Made by a program: the position numbers and the translations under genes
Shown here: one piece after another, positions 7,244 to 16,779 of the stretch
Position numbering within the stretch: position 1 is the first letter of the stretch
Layout of the letters: every line of letters begins with the position of its first letter
Origin: UBA1351 sp963677625
GTDB taxonomy: Bacteria > Bacillota > Clostridia > Lachnospirales > Vallitaleaceae
DNA length: 64,000 bases
Assembly (NCBI GenBank): GCA_963677625.2
Contig: CAXXSW010000004.1
Location: 434,001 to 498,000, forward strand
Direction: 5' to 3'
The notes under the pieces: generated by a model
The model's database searches: none
What the model saw: the letters and a program-made list of their open reading frames with translations, nothing else
What the model was told of the DNA's origin: nothing

Positions 7244-9280
7244 TTATTCGTCCTCTTCCAGTTCTTCCAGTTGCTTTTGATGTCTTTCAAAGAAATCAAA
7301 TTTTGGTGGAATCTCTTTGATTGTATGTTCCTCTTCTTCCTTCATATGACTTTCAATTGAAGCAAAAGGATTATCCCATGACCACAAGGACTCATCAAGC
7401 CTTAAATAATCTCTTACCTTCTCAGCACTCGTTGGGGTAATCGGATGGAGCAAGGTCAAAACACTTTTGACTCCATAGAACATATCTCCAAGGACTTGTC
7501 TCCGATAACCATCATCATCTTTGGTATCAGCAACTTTCATTTCTTTTGCCCAGTATTTACTTAACTCACGAATAAAAGAATCCAATGTATAAATAACTCT
7601 ATGGAACTCGTGCTTTGCCATCATATCCTCATACTGAAGCATATATTTTTTTACCATTTCTTTAATTGGTTCTGAAACTTCTACCTTTGGAATCTTGGAG
7701 TCATAATACTTTTGTGCTGTGTAGAAACAAGACCTAAGGAGACGATTATAAACATGGGTCAAAAGATTTCCATCCTTAAGCACCACATCTTTCTCATTTG
7801 GATCTGCATCTGGATCATATGGTTTAGGGTCAAAGCTGACACTTTTTTTATTAAGACCAAGACTCAAGAAATGCATTCTTAGTTGATCTTTTGTATAATA
7901 GTCTAATAATTCACCTGCCATAGGCGGTTTAATCTTTCCAGAACTTGATGCCTTAGTATTCAGAAAGAGTAGATGACAGTTGGCAACTAAATGTGGAAAG
8001 TTAATCCCTGTCAAAGCTTCTTCTAAATCCCCTTTATGGTCTAAATAGGCCATTAGCATAGCCATCTCAGCTATACCGTAAAAATAAATATTATCCTCAC
8101 CGATAAATTGATATACTTTAGCATCTTCACTTAACCAATAATCTTTCCAATCACTTGTATCTTTACCTATAGACTCTAGATAAGCCTTTGTAAAAGATAC
8201 AGGTGCCCAAAGAGATTCTGGCCAAACCCAAAAAGTCAGATCATCAAGTCCCTCTTTATCAGGAACAGGTACTCCCCACGGCGAATTTCCAGATAATCTA
8301 AAAGGAACTAAAGTCTTACCAGTTCTATAACGAATTGTATGGCTATCAAAAAGTTCACGTCCTCTGTCTCTAGCATCAAGATCATCAAACTCAAAAGTAA
8401 CTGATGGTTTTTTTTCTTCGTCAATAATGCTACAGTTATTAACTGTCAGATTAAGTTCCCGAAATTTCTCATATTCCTTTCTAGTAACATAAATGGCTGG
8501 ATTCTTGAGAAATTCCTTAATCGCATTGATAATAATTTTTCTAGTTACACGGTCTTTATTGTTTTCATCAACCTTTTTCTCTACTTGTGCTGTATAATTC
8601 TCAAGATCAAAATACCAGTTATATACTTCTTTCAATTCTGGTTTTTCTCCGGTTAAAGTAGAAATCGGATTGATTAACTCGCTGGGCATATATTGATGAC
8701 CTAGTGAACACTCATCAGCATAAGCATGTTCAGATTTACATCCTTCAAAGGGACATGACCCAATCACTTGTCTTCCGTTTAAGAAAGTTTCTTCTTCTTT
8801 GTCATAAAACTGTAGGGTAGACATTTTACTTAAATGTCCTTTTTCATACAGGACATTAAAGAGCTTTGCTGATACCTCTTTATGAATTTCACCACTTCTG
8901 CCAAAGGCTGACGTTGCAAATAAACTAGGCTCTACATCATAATTGGCCAAGGTAGCTTTTTGGTCCTCATAAAACTTATACACATAGTCAGCAATACTAA
9001 TGTCATCGCCCTTTTCATCGACATATTTCTTATGGCTGGCTAAAATCGGTGAACCATAACAATCGGTTCCTGACACAAATATAACATTATCCTCACCAAT
9101 TCTGTCTTTTAAAAACCTTGCATAAGTATCCGCATGTACAAAGACTCCACCAATATGCCCAAAATGAAGAGACTTATTACCATATGGCATTCCACCAGTT
9201 ACCACAGCCTTCTTTGGAAAGTTTGGTCTTGGTTTTACAAATGCTTTTTTATCCTTATTCTTGCTTCTGTTTCTACCCAT
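7244..9280 (-). CDS. metG: Methionyl-tRNA synthetase-like class I tRNA ligase
   Basis: The enzyme would charge tRNA with methionine in the cytosol. The 678-residue protein has the class I signature as HFGHIGG at residues 39-45, TGGMPYG before it and SGTDCYG after it. It has a Cys-rich knuckle around residues 175-200 (CPFEGC, then CSLGH) and a C-terminal helical anticodon-binding region. The second class I motif, normally KMSKS, reads KASSSGK at about 443-449, lacking the second Lys at its usual place. Bacterial MetRS forms of about 640 residues usually keep it, so this is a divergent branch and may be a second MetRS. A T-box leader lies directly upstream, strongly supporting synthetase control by uncharged tRNA. 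Confidence 0.85.
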   Translation of the reverse strand: MGRNRSKNKDKKAFVKPRPNFPKKAVVTGGMPYGNKSLHFGHIGGVFVHADTYARFLKDRIGEDNVIFVSGTDCYGSPILASHKKYVDEKGDDISIADYVYKFYEDQKATLANYDVEPSLFATSAFGRSGEIHKEVSAKLFNVLYEKGHLSKMSTLQFYDKEEETFLNGRQVIGSCPFEGCKSEHAYADECSLGHQYMPSELINPISTLTGEKPELKEVYNWYFDLENYTAQVEKKVDENNKDRVTRKIIINAIKEFLKNPAIYVTRKEYEKFRELNLTVNNCSIIDEEKKPSVTFEFDDLDARDRGRELFDSHTIRYRTGKTLVPFRLSGNSPWGVPVPDKEGLDDLTFWVWPESLWAPVSFTKAYLESIGKDTSDWKDYWLSEDAKVYQFIGEDNIYFYGIAEMAMLMAYLDHKGDLEEALTGINFPHLVANCHLLFLNTKASSSGKIKPPMAGELLDYYTKDQLRMHFLSLGLNKKSVSFDPKPYDPDADPNEKDVVLKDGNLLTHVYNRLLRSCFYTAQKYYDSKIPKVEVSEPIKEMVKKYMLQYEDMMAKHEFHRVIYTLDSFIRELSKYWAKEMKVADTKDDDGYRRQVLGDMFYGVKSVLTLLHPITPTSAEKVRDYLRLDESLWSWDNPFASIESHMKEEEEHTIKEIPPKFDFFERHQKQLEELEEDE

Positions 9281-9307
9281 TTTAATAACTCCTTATCTTT
9301 AAATCAT

Positions 9308-9338
9308 AAAAAGCCTCTACAGTCTAACTGTAGAGGCG
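9308..9338 (-). terminator. T-box leader terminator
   Basis: GCCTCTACAGT and ACTGTAGAGGC form an 11-base stem followed on the minus strand by a T-run. It lies directly after the T-box motif and just ahead of the synthetase start. It should form when the tRNA is charged. Confidence 0.9.
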
Positions 9339-9552
9339 AATCATCGCGGTGCCACTCTATCTTATCACTTTTTGAATACTACATATCCTAGTTCTGTAAC
9401 GTGAACATACGTCATTGTATCAGTTCCCATCCACAATGCTGCTCCAAGTCTTGTTTCACACAGGCCGTACTATTCCTTCACACCAAACGGAACTCTCTTT
9501 AAGCCTTACCTGTACTACTCTTCTCTTCATAGCATTTCCTATATATCTTATG
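9309..9552 (-). promoter_or_regulatory. T-box riboswitch leader of the MetRS-like gene
   Basis: Reading the minus strand, the conserved T-box sequence AGAGTGGCACCGCGA occupies 9344-9358, followed by the terminator. Upstream is a long stem I: an AATGCT-type segment near the 5' end faces AGCAGCATT about 100 bases later, enclosing the purine-rich GAAGAGAAGAGTAGTAC segment typical of T-box stem I. A candidate Met specifier is the ATG in GGATGGGAAC (near 9428), but I assign it with low confidence. Uncharged tRNA would stabilise the antiterminator and allow read-through. Confidence 0.88.
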
Positions 9553-9556
9553 GTCA

Positions 9557-9585
9557 ATTGTAACCGACTTGTTTTTATTAGTCAA
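9557..9585 (-). promoter_or_regulatory. Promoter of the T-box leader
   Basis: TTGACT and TACAAT are separated by 17 bases on the minus strand, just upstream of the T-box stem I. This places the transcript start about 270 bases before the synthetase gene. Confidence 0.8.
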
Positions 9586-9671
9586 GGATTTTCAAATATC
9601 TGTTTCCAGGTTCGAATATCCGTTTATCAAGACACAGTATCTAGTTATTGAATTACTACAAGTTCTTACTA

Positions 9672-11801
9672 TTATTTACCAGTTCGTGGAACAAAAATCT
9701 CTTGCTTGACATCATGTTCAAAATCACTGACAATTTTGACTGCTCGATTTTCATAATAAACCTGTGAGTTTATAACTTCCTTACCACGACGGTCTATCCG
9801 CTTATAGTCCTTATGAACATCTTTAATCTTAGCCTTTACAACATCCCTGAACTGAACCTCCATAATCTTCATAACTTCCTTACGTACATGTTCCTCTTCA
9901 ATAGGGAAAAGAAGCTCAACTCGACGGTCTAGGTTTCTCGGCATCCAATCCGCACTGGAAAGGTATATTTTGCTATCTCCTTCATTATGAAAAGTATAAA
10001 TTCTTGAATGCTCTAAGTATTTACCAACAATTGAACGAACAGTAATATTTTCACTTACACCTTGGATACCAGGAATCAAACAACAGATGCCTCGAACCAC
10101 TAAATCTATTTGTACACCTGCTATAGAAGCCTTGTATAACTCCTTGATTATTTCAAAATCGCACAGAGAGTTCATTTTACATTGTATCTTTGCCTCTTTG
10201 CCTTTTTCAGCATTCTCTGCTTCCTTCTCAATCATTTTCACGAATTGTTCACGTAAATGTGTGGGTGCCATAATTATTTTTTTTAGTTTTGGAGGATCCG
10301 AATATCCGGATAAAGCATTAAAAACACTGGATACATCGCTGCCAAGTATCTCATTGGCCGTTAATAGTCCAAGGTCAGTATAAAATCTAGCTGTAATATC
10401 ATTGTAATTACCGGTACCAAGATGGACATAACGTTTAATTCCATCATCTTCCTTGCGAACAATCAAAGTGACTTTTGAATGCGTCTTCAAGCCGACAAGC
10501 CCATAGATAACATGGCAACCGGCTTTCTCCAAACGTCTCGCCCACTGAATGTTATTTTCTTCATCAAACCTTGCCTTAAGTTCAACTAATACCGTAACTT
10601 GTTTCCCTGCATCAGCCGCTTCGGCAAGGGCCTTAATAATCGGTGAAGAACCTGATACCCGATATAAAGTTTGTTTGATAGCTAGAACGTTTCTGTCCTT
10701 GGCCGCTCTTTTAATAAGGTCCACAACAGGCTGAAAACTTTCAAAAGGATGGTGAAGAAAAATATCCTTTTCTTTAATGGCCTCAAAAAGATTAGTTTTG
10801 CCTAATAGGTCTTGGGGTGTCTGGGGTGTGAACTCTGGATATTTAAGATTCTCAATCTCAAAGGCTCCATGCATTTTCATAAGGAAGGTATAATCTAGAG
10901 GTCCATCAACTAGGTAAATTTCTCTACTATGGAGCTTCAATTCATTTTGTAAGTAATCTAATAACTCCTTATTAACCTTGGCATCAATGGCCAAGCGAAT
11001 GGCATCACCAAATTTACGTTTCTTTATTGATTTCTCGATTTCAAGAAGAAGGTCTTCAGCCTCTTCTTCGTCAATAGTTAGGTCTGAATTTCTTGTAATT
11101 CTGTATGGATGGGCACAAAGGACCTCTTTTCCCACAAAAAGCCTATCAATAAAAAGCATAATAATGTCTTCCAATAAAATATATTCCCGTAAGTCTTCTT
11201 CATCAGAAGGAATTTCTATATATCTAGAAAGCATAGATGGAACCTGTACAGTGGCAAAAAGCTTTTCCTTATCCTTTTTAATAAGGAGGCCAATATTCAG
11301 AGATTTATTTAGAATTAAGGGAAAGGGTCTTGATGAATCCACAGCCAAGGGGGTTAGCACAGGAAATATATCTTGTTCAAAATAGGTTTCCAAAAACTCC
11401 ATCTGTTTTTCTGTTAAATTTTTTGTGTCTAGAATCATCTTTAGGTTATTCTTTCTCATAGCCGGAACTAGACTTCGCTTAAAGCATTGCGTCTGTTCCT
11501 CAACCATCCTATGAGTTCTTTCAGCAATTGCTTTCACTTGGTCCTTTGGTGTCATACCTGAAAAATCTTCCTTAACATACCCTGCTCTGATTTGCTCATT
11601 CAAAGAGGCTACTCGTACCATGAAGAATTCATCCAGATTGCTACTGACTATAGACAAGAACTTAATTCTCTCCAACAAGGGATTCTCAACATTTTCTGCT
11701 TCCCAGAGAACTCTCTGATTAAACTCAAGCCAACTTAACTCCCTGTTTTCGTAATATTCAGTTGAACTCAAATCCATAATTTGTTTTGATTCTTTCTTCA
11801 T
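9672..11801 (-). CDS. ppk: Polyphosphate kinase 1
   Basis: Ppk1 reversibly makes polyphosphate chains from ATP at the membrane or in the cytosol. The 709-residue length is typical. The N-terminal domain begins YYENRELSWLEFNQRVL. The two phospholipase-D-like catalytic domains carry KTHSK near residue 438, containing the autophosphorylated His, and EHSRIYTF near residue 598 with the second catalytic His. HLGTGNYN follows the first. The gene follows ppx with only one base between them, so synthesis and breakdown enzymes are co-expressed. Confidence 0.97.
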   Translation of the reverse strand: MKKESKQIMDLSSTEYYENRELSWLEFNQRVLWEAENVENPLLERIKFLSIVSSNLDEFFMVRVASLNEQIRAGYVKEDFSGMTPKDQVKAIAERTHRMVEEQTQCFKRSLVPAMRKNNLKMILDTKNLTEKQMEFLETYFEQDIFPVLTPLAVDSSRPFPLILNKSLNIGLLIKKDKEKLFATVQVPSMLSRYIEIPSDEEDLREYILLEDIIMLFIDRLFVGKEVLCAHPYRITRNSDLTIDEEEAEDLLLEIEKSIKKRKFGDAIRLAIDAKVNKELLDYLQNELKLHSREIYLVDGPLDYTFLMKMHGAFEIENLKYPEFTPQTPQDLLGKTNLFEAIKEKDIFLHHPFESFQPVVDLIKRAAKDRNVLAIKQTLYRVSGSSPIIKALAEAADAGKQVTVLVELKARFDEENNIQWARRLEKAGCHVIYGLVGLKTHSKVTLIVRKEDDGIKRYVHLGTGNYNDITARFYTDLGLLTANEILGSDVSSVFNALSGYSDPPKLKKIIMAPTHLREQFVKMIEKEAENAEKGKEAKIQCKMNSLCDFEIIKELYKASIAGVQIDLVVRGICCLIPGIQGVSENITVRSIVGKYLEHSRIYTFHNEGDSKIYLSSADWMPRNLDRRVELLFPIEEEHVRKEVMKIMEVQFRDVVKAKIKDVHKDYKRIDRRGKEVINSQVYYENRAVKIVSDFEHDVKQEIFVPRTGK

Positions 11802-11802
11802 T

Positions 11803-13347
11803 CTATAACTCCCTCTTTATTTTCAATATAGGCGTTACACCAAATACTTCTGTAAAAAATTCCGACTTTTTCTTGAATGTCCATTCTTCCAAGCTCGTAT
11901 CTGTAGTCATATCTGCCCTTGCCGTTATAATAAGCTTTTTCTCTCGTATTTTAGCTGAATCCACTTTCAATTTGCCTTTATGGGACCGATCAAGTGCATC
12001 TGCCATTCTAAGGATGGCCGCCAGTTTAGATACAGTTGTTCTTTGATCCCTTGATAACACACTGTAATTGGTATGTCGTTTGTCAGGTTTAATCGTCGAA
12101 TGATAATAGGCAATATTAGAAATCATATCCATATGCTCTGATGACATACCAAAAATCTCCAAGGATCTTATCAAATTATAGGAATGAAGATTATGACGGT
12201 CCAATGATATAAACTTTCCTATATCATGAAGAACGGCTGAAACCCTCAATAAGGTTTTTTCATTGTTCAGTCCATGAAGTCTTTTTAGCTTATCAAAAAG
12301 AAAGTTAGATATACTTTCCACTCTTTCGCAGTGTTCTCTATTGTAGTTGAATTTTTCTGCAATTTTCTTGGCATTCCCTACCACATCAGCAATATTCTCT
12401 TCAGACATAGTTTTTCCGGACATATCCTCATAGATGCTACGTATGACACCGTCGCTTAGGGTAATCTGAGGTACAATGATTCGATTACTGTTGACTTTTT
12501 CAAGAAATGTACTAAAGAGCATCATACTAGGCAAAAGGATTTTGGCCCGTTCTTTTTTTACATTGTATTTATCGGAGATATCATCAATAGACATGTCGGA
12601 AATCTTATCGTAGAGCTTATAAAATCTTTTCTTTGTCAACTCGTGAATCTCTTCTCCGTATTTTTCTTCAATCAAGCGGCTAATGACTCCAATTTCTCCA
12701 CCAACTGCAATCAAATGCTCATACTCGTTATTATTACTAAAAAAGTCGATGCCTTCCAAGTTAGTCATAATATATTCATTTAGTATACCATTATAATTAT
12801 TCAGTTTTCCCTCAAGATCTCCAAAGGCTTCCTTAACCCTTAAGGCCCCCATTTTTACATTTTGAGAGGACTGCAAGAGTCCATCCTTATAAGTAGTTAT
12901 CTGTATACTTCCAGCACCAACAACAACAATAACTGCTCCTTCATGAATAAATTTATCATAATCTTCCAAATTATCCCTTATGGCTTTATGTGTTAAAAAC
13001 TGTTCTTCTGAATTACTGATAACATTTATATTAAAACCTGTTTTCAACATAATCTGATCAACGATATAGTCCTTGTTAGAAGCTTCTCGAATAGCACTAG
13101 TCGCCACCGCTTTATATGCTTCCACACCATAGTCAGAAAAAGACTGGCTAAAAAGCTTAAGCAAATCACAAATCATATCTACTGATTTAAAGCTTAACTT
13201 TCCATTGGTAAAGGTATCATGTCCTAAAACAGCTATTTTTCTGACAGTCTCTAATTCTGTAAATTTACCGGATTTCGTAATCTGTCCAATTTTCATCCTT
13301 ACTGCATGGGAACCAACATCAATAGCTCCAATCACTTTCTTGCTCAT
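11803..13347 (-). CDS. ppx: Exopolyphosphatase, Ppx/GppA family with C-terminal HD domain
   Basis: The enzyme removes terminal phosphates from polyphosphate, or converts pppGpp to ppGpp. The 514-residue protein opens with the actin-like ATPase fold motif GAIDVGSHAVRMKI and has the second phosphate loop at VVVGAGSIQIT. The C-terminal part contains an HD phosphohydrolase-like domain (AVLHDIGKF near residue 372) as in the long bacterial Ppx forms. It is directly upstream of ppk in one transcription unit. Ppx and GppA activities cannot be told apart from sequence alone, but the ppk partner favours polyphosphate. Confidence 0.93.
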   Translation of the reverse strand: MSKKVIGAIDVGSHAVRMKIGQITKSGKFTELETVRKIAVLGHDTFTNGKLSFKSVDMICDLLKLFSQSFSDYGVEAYKAVATSAIREASNKDYIVDQIMLKTGFNINVISNSEEQFLTHKAIRDNLEDYDKFIHEGAVIVVVGAGSIQITTYKDGLLQSSQNVKMGALRVKEAFGDLEGKLNNYNGILNEYIMTNLEGIDFFSNNNEYEHLIAVGGEIGVISRLIEEKYGEEIHELTKKRFYKLYDKISDMSIDDISDKYNVKKERAKILLPSMMLFSTFLEKVNSNRIIVPQITLSDGVIRSIYEDMSGKTMSEENIADVVGNAKKIAEKFNYNREHCERVESISNFLFDKLKRLHGLNNEKTLLRVSAVLHDIGKFISLDRHNLHSYNLIRSLEIFGMSSEHMDMISNIAYYHSTIKPDKRHTNYSVLSRDQRTTVSKLAAILRMADALDRSHKGKLKVDSAKIREKKLIITARADMTTDTSLEEWTFKKKSEFFTEVFGVTPILKIKREL

Positions 13348-13407
13348 ATAATCCTCCTGTGTCCTAATTCTATAACTCAGCTAATCTATTATAGAACCTA
13401 GTACTAA

Positions 13408-14598
13408 TTATACCCCCATCCAAGTTGCCAATTCAACTAATTCGTCATTTCTTAACATATCCTTAGCACTTTCCTTATCCATACTTAAGAAATCATTTTT
13501 TATAAGTTCTATAAAAGACTTCAATTCGTAGACCTTAAATCGATCTATACCAATCAATTCGGCTTTATGCTCCAAAAGTAATTGATATATTTCTTTATAG
13601 GTGGCTCCTTGATCAAGTTTTAACCTTTTAACCACCATCGGGATTAATATCTCACAAACTAGTCTTTCCTTGGAACGGTAATCTACAATACCAGCCTTTC
13701 CTCCAAGAGAAATAATCATATGCTCTACTTTTGTTCTTGGTAATTTGAGAAATTCCTCAAGATAGGCCGCTTCACTCTGATCATCATCCAAGTAATACTT
13801 AAACCCTGAATATCCCTTAAAAATCCGCAGTGCATCAAAATATCCCAACTGTATACCACGCTTAGCTTTCTCTGCGTTGAACTCCAAAAGTCCACCTAAG
13901 TTCTCCTGAGCTTCAACTCTTATAATATTTATTTGATTCTCGTCAACACTCTGTTCTAGTCCTATTCCTTGAATACGAACTTCTATAATGTCTTTATATC
14001 CACGCTCAGCCAACATATGGGTCGGTACAACACTATGAAAGCCCCCATCTAAAAATCTTTTTCCGAATATTTTTTCAGATTTAAAACTTGGTAAATAAGC
14101 ACTAGCCAATAGGTAACCTGACACCTGACCCTCAGGTATGTCACCAACCATCAGTTCCAAAGGTTTGAGATCAGATACATTAAAAGTAACCAAACCAAAA
14201 TCGACATCTGACTTTCTTAATCCATCTTCATCCACAACTTCCGCCAGCAGATTTTTCAAAGGAGTAATGTCAAGCCCTCTATTTCTTACAAGGTCTAGAA
14301 AACGCTGTCCTGATTCTTGAAGAGACACTTCTCTCCACTTAAATCCTGCCAACTTTTCAGCCAATTCATCTTCAATATTAATTACTGATGAATAACGGAT
14401 ATTCTCCCAGATTTCAATTGCTTTTTCTAAATCTCCTTGGGCAAAAAGAGCACCGTTAAGAGCACCGACTGATGTCCCAACGACTGCACCAACTTTGATA
14501 CCCAATTCGTCAATCGCTTTCCACACACCTATCTCATATGCACCTCTAGCACCGCCACCTTCAAAAGCTAAGCCAAAAACTTTGTTTTTATACTCCAT
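13408..14598 (-). CDS. Patatin-like phospholipase
   Basis: The protein is an intracellular lipid acyl hydrolase of the patatin family. Starting from the ATG at 14598 (AAGGTG upstream) it has 396 residues; an ATG 12 codons earlier lacks a ribosome site. It shows the oxyanion loop GGGARG at residues 14-19, the nucleophile Ser43 in GTSVG, and the catalytic Asp about residue 184 in LDGG. There is no signal peptide. The C-terminal half after residue about 250 has no feature I recognise. It lies about 60 bases upstream of ppx and may share its transcript. A TATAAT at 14700-14705 could be its -10 box, with a poor -35. Confidence 0.9.
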   Translation of the reverse strand: MEYKNKVFGLAFEGGGARGAYEIGVWKAIDELGIKVGAVVGTSVGALNGALFAQGDLEKAIEIWENIRYSSVINIEDELAEKLAGFKWREVSLQESGQRFLDLVRNRGLDITPLKNLLAEVVDEDGLRKSDVDFGLVTFNVSDLKPLELMVGDIPEGQVSGYLLASAYLPSFKSEKIFGKRFLDGGFHSVVPTHMLAERGYKDIIEVRIQGIGLEQSVDENQINIIRVEAQENLGGLLEFNAEKAKRGIQLGYFDALRIFKGYSGFKYYLDDDQSEAAYLEEFLKLPRTKVEHMIISLGGKAGIVDYRSKERLVCEILIPMVVKRLKLDQGATYKEIYQLLLEHKAELIGIDRFKVYELKSFIELIKNDFLSMDKESAKDMLRNDELVELATWMGV

Positions 14599-14770
14599 TC
14601 TAACACCTTCCATCCATAAGATATTTTCAGCCATTTCTAAGCACTAATCCATGCAGTGCCAAAAATAGAATCTTTTCTCTATCATACCATATTTATCCCA
14701 TTATACTAACCTAAGTGCTTGTACAAATCAATGAAATAATAAAAGTTTATATTAAAAAGTCTAAAGGAGA

Positions 14771-14799
14771 TTGTCTACACAGTCCTACCATGATAAAAT
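14771..14799 (+). promoter_or_regulatory. Promoter of the TPR membrane protein gene
   Basis: TTGTCT and TAAAAT are separated by 17 bases, about 90 bases before the chosen start codon. It is the only clear promoter on the plus strand in this region. Confidence 0.55.
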
Positions 14800-14892
14800 A
14801 GTGACTGATACCACGATATTAAGTTCATGATGAAGCACCAATGCTTGATCTATAACTTTTTGGAGGTAGAAAATCACCTAGGGAGGTTACAC

Positions 14893-15786
14893 ATGAATTG
14901 GATTAGAAAAAAATGGTTGCCCATAACCATCATATACTTTGCCACCTGTTACATCTATTTTGCCTTTATTCTTGATCAACGGAAGGATTTATTTTTACCA
15001 GCACTTAATATTTATTTAATTATTACAGGAATCGTCTTTCTATCACTCATAGTCGGAGCACCAGGTATTATTATTCATAGTTTTTTTAAGAAGGAAGGAC
15101 CTGCTATTCCCTTCTACAAGGCTGCCATAAAACTTGGAACAACTAACACCAATATCTTGGCTGCTTATGGCCTTATCCTACTGAGAGATTATAAACCCAA
15201 AGAAGCAAAAGAGCTTTTCGTAAAAGCCAATGAACACGCTAGGCATTATTTTTACACCAAGGCCTTAACCGCTAATATTTCCCTATGCGATTGGAAGCTT
15301 AACAATATAGAAGAGGCTTCCAAAAATTATGAAAACCTATATTACTTTCCAGATACTGAACCAATTGAAAACCTAGGAGATGACAATCTTCAAGAGGGAA
15401 TCGATAAAAATTATAACTTTAATGCTCAGGATTTTACCACTATGGCCTTCATGATGTATTTAAACGGCGAATTGGATAAGGCCGAATACTTTTCTAAGGT
15501 CTCTATAGAGAAACTTGATAACTATGGTCCAGCCTATGATAATCTAGGACAAATCGAATATTCTCGTGGTAACAAAGATAAAGCAAAAGAATACTTCAAA
15601 AAGGGGTTAAGTTTTAAAGAGGATATGAGCGATTCTAAATATTTCCTAAGCAAAATCGCCTATGAAGAAGGTGATACAGAAAAAGCTCTTGAATATATTA
15701 ATTCTATAGACATAAATCGAATTAATGGTCTAAGCACTGTAACTCTTGATATGGTAAAAACCATAAAGGATCAAATCAAAAAATGA
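14893..15786 (+). CDS. Membrane-anchored tetratricopeptide repeat protein
   Basis: The protein has 297 residues from the ATG at 14893, which follows GGGAGG at good distance. An upstream in-frame ATG at 14827 has no site and would add a non-hydrophobic tail. Two membrane helices (about residues 9-27 and 36-60) anchor a C-terminal soluble part with TPR-like helical pairs, for example AYDNLGQIEYSRGNKDKA and the following SKYFLSKIAYEEGDTEKALEY. TPR units bind other proteins, and the partner is unknown. It is the only plus-strand gene between 5.4 kb and the right end, which sets it apart as an insertion or inversion in a conserved minus-strand block. Confidence 0.8.
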   Translation: MNWIRKKWLPITIIYFATCYIYFAFILDQRKDLFLPALNIYLIITGIVFLSLIVGAPGIIIHSFFKKEGPAIPFYKAAIKLGTTNTNILAAYGLILLRDYKPKEAKELFVKANEHARHYFYTKALTANISLCDWKLNNIEEASKNYENLYYFPDTEPIENLGDDNLQEGIDKNYNFNAQDFTTMAFMMYLNGELDKAEYFSKVSIEKLDNYGPAYDNLGQIEYSRGNKDKAKEYFKKGLSFKEDMSDSKYFLSKIAYEEGDTEKALEYINSIDINRINGLSTVTLDMVKTIKDQIKK

Positions 15787-15890
15787 CCTTAATAACAAAG
15801 ATTCATCAAGTGCGAAATTTCAAAAATATGATAAGATATAGCAACTATGGGTTAAAAGATTTAAAGATTCTGGAGGAGATTGAAGAGCTA

Positions 15891-15932
15891 CTTCAGGACT
15901 AGCTTCCAGAATATAAATGAGCTAGCCTGAGG
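15891..15932. terminator. Hairpin between convergent genes, possible terminator
   Basis: CTTCAGG-a-CTAGCT pairs with AGCTAG-CCTGAGG (13 pairs, one bulge). It lies between the convergent TPR and methyltransferase genes. No good T-run follows on either strand, so termination is only inferred. Confidence 0.45.
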
Positions 15933-15987
15933 TTTCAGAGTAGTCTTGATATCTGATAAATAGGAATGAAGTTTCCACAAAGGATTA

Positions 15988-16779
15988 TCAAGGCAATCTC
16001 TGCCTTACTGCTTCATAAAGCAAAACTGATGCTGCAATAGAAGCATTTAAAGATTCTGCCTGTCCAAGCATAGGAATTTTAACTCGTTGATCACAAATCT
16101 GAATAATTTCATCGGAAATACCATTTCCTTCATTTCCTATAACAAAGCAAGTTGGGCCTGTGTAATCATTATGGAAATGAAACTTAGAGTTATCCAAATA
16201 CGCTCCAAAACAAGTCACGCCTCTATCTTTCAGATAGACAAGGCCATCTACTAAAGATTCAAGTTCAAAAAGCATAATGTGCTTCATGGATCCCATGGTG
16301 CTTTTAACAACCTTAGGGTTATATAGGTCAACAGTATCCTTACTTAGGAGAATCCCCTTAGCCCCCGCTGCATCAGCAACCCTAATCATAGTTCCTAAAT
16401 TTCCAGGGTCCTGGATACCATCTAAAGCCAAATACAGATCATTCTTGTCAACACTGTGGCTAAAGAGATCATCTTTTTTCATGGTAACAACAGCCAAAAC
16501 CCCTTGAGGAGAAGGATCCGTACTTATGTCTTTAAAAAGACCTGACGGAACAAATACTTGCACACATTCCTTATAAGTATCAAATTTTTCTATATCTGAC
16601 TCCTTGGAATAAACAAGGGTATGAATATGACTTTTGGCAAGTTCCTCTACTTGCTTATAACCTTCAACAATATATAAGCCTTCTTCCCGCCTAAACTTAG
16701 CCTTGGTCTGAAGCTTCTTAATCCATTTGACTAATTGATTCTTATTAGAATCTATTCGTTTAACCATAGGGTTATTCAT
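15988..16779 (-). CDS. SpoU-family RNA 2'-O-methyltransferase (TrmH/RlmB type)
   Basis: The protein would methylate a ribose 2'-OH in rRNA or tRNA using S-adenosylmethionine. An N-terminal substrate-binding domain (FRREEGLYIVEGYK) is followed by the SPOUT knot domain with its three motifs: ALDGIQDPGNLGTMIRVADA, FVIGNEGNGIS and SLNASIAASVLLYE. The length of about 263 residues fits. The target nucleotide cannot be told. The start overlaps the end of ktrA, and TTG (16785), ATG (16779) and ATG (16767) are all possible with weak ribosome sites. I give the middle one. Confidence 0.9.
   Translation of the reverse strand: MNNPMVKRIDSNKNQLVKWIKKLQTKAKFRREEGLYIVEGYKQVEELAKSHIHTLVYSKESDIEKFDTYKECVQVFVPSGLFKDISTDPSPQGVLAVVTMKKDDLFSHSVDKNDLYLALDGIQDPGNLGTMIRVADAAGAKGILLSKDTVDLYNPKVVKSTMGSMKHIMLFELESLVDGLVYLKDRGVTCFGAYLDNSKFHFHNDYTGPTCFVIGNEGNGISDEIIQICDQRVKIPMLGQAESLNASIAASVLLYEAVRQRLP

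Noticed and set aside
9606..9622. GGTTCGAAT on the plus strand resembling a tRNA T-loop
   Set aside because: No acceptor, D or anticodon arms can be drawn around it; it lies upstream of the T-box promoter.
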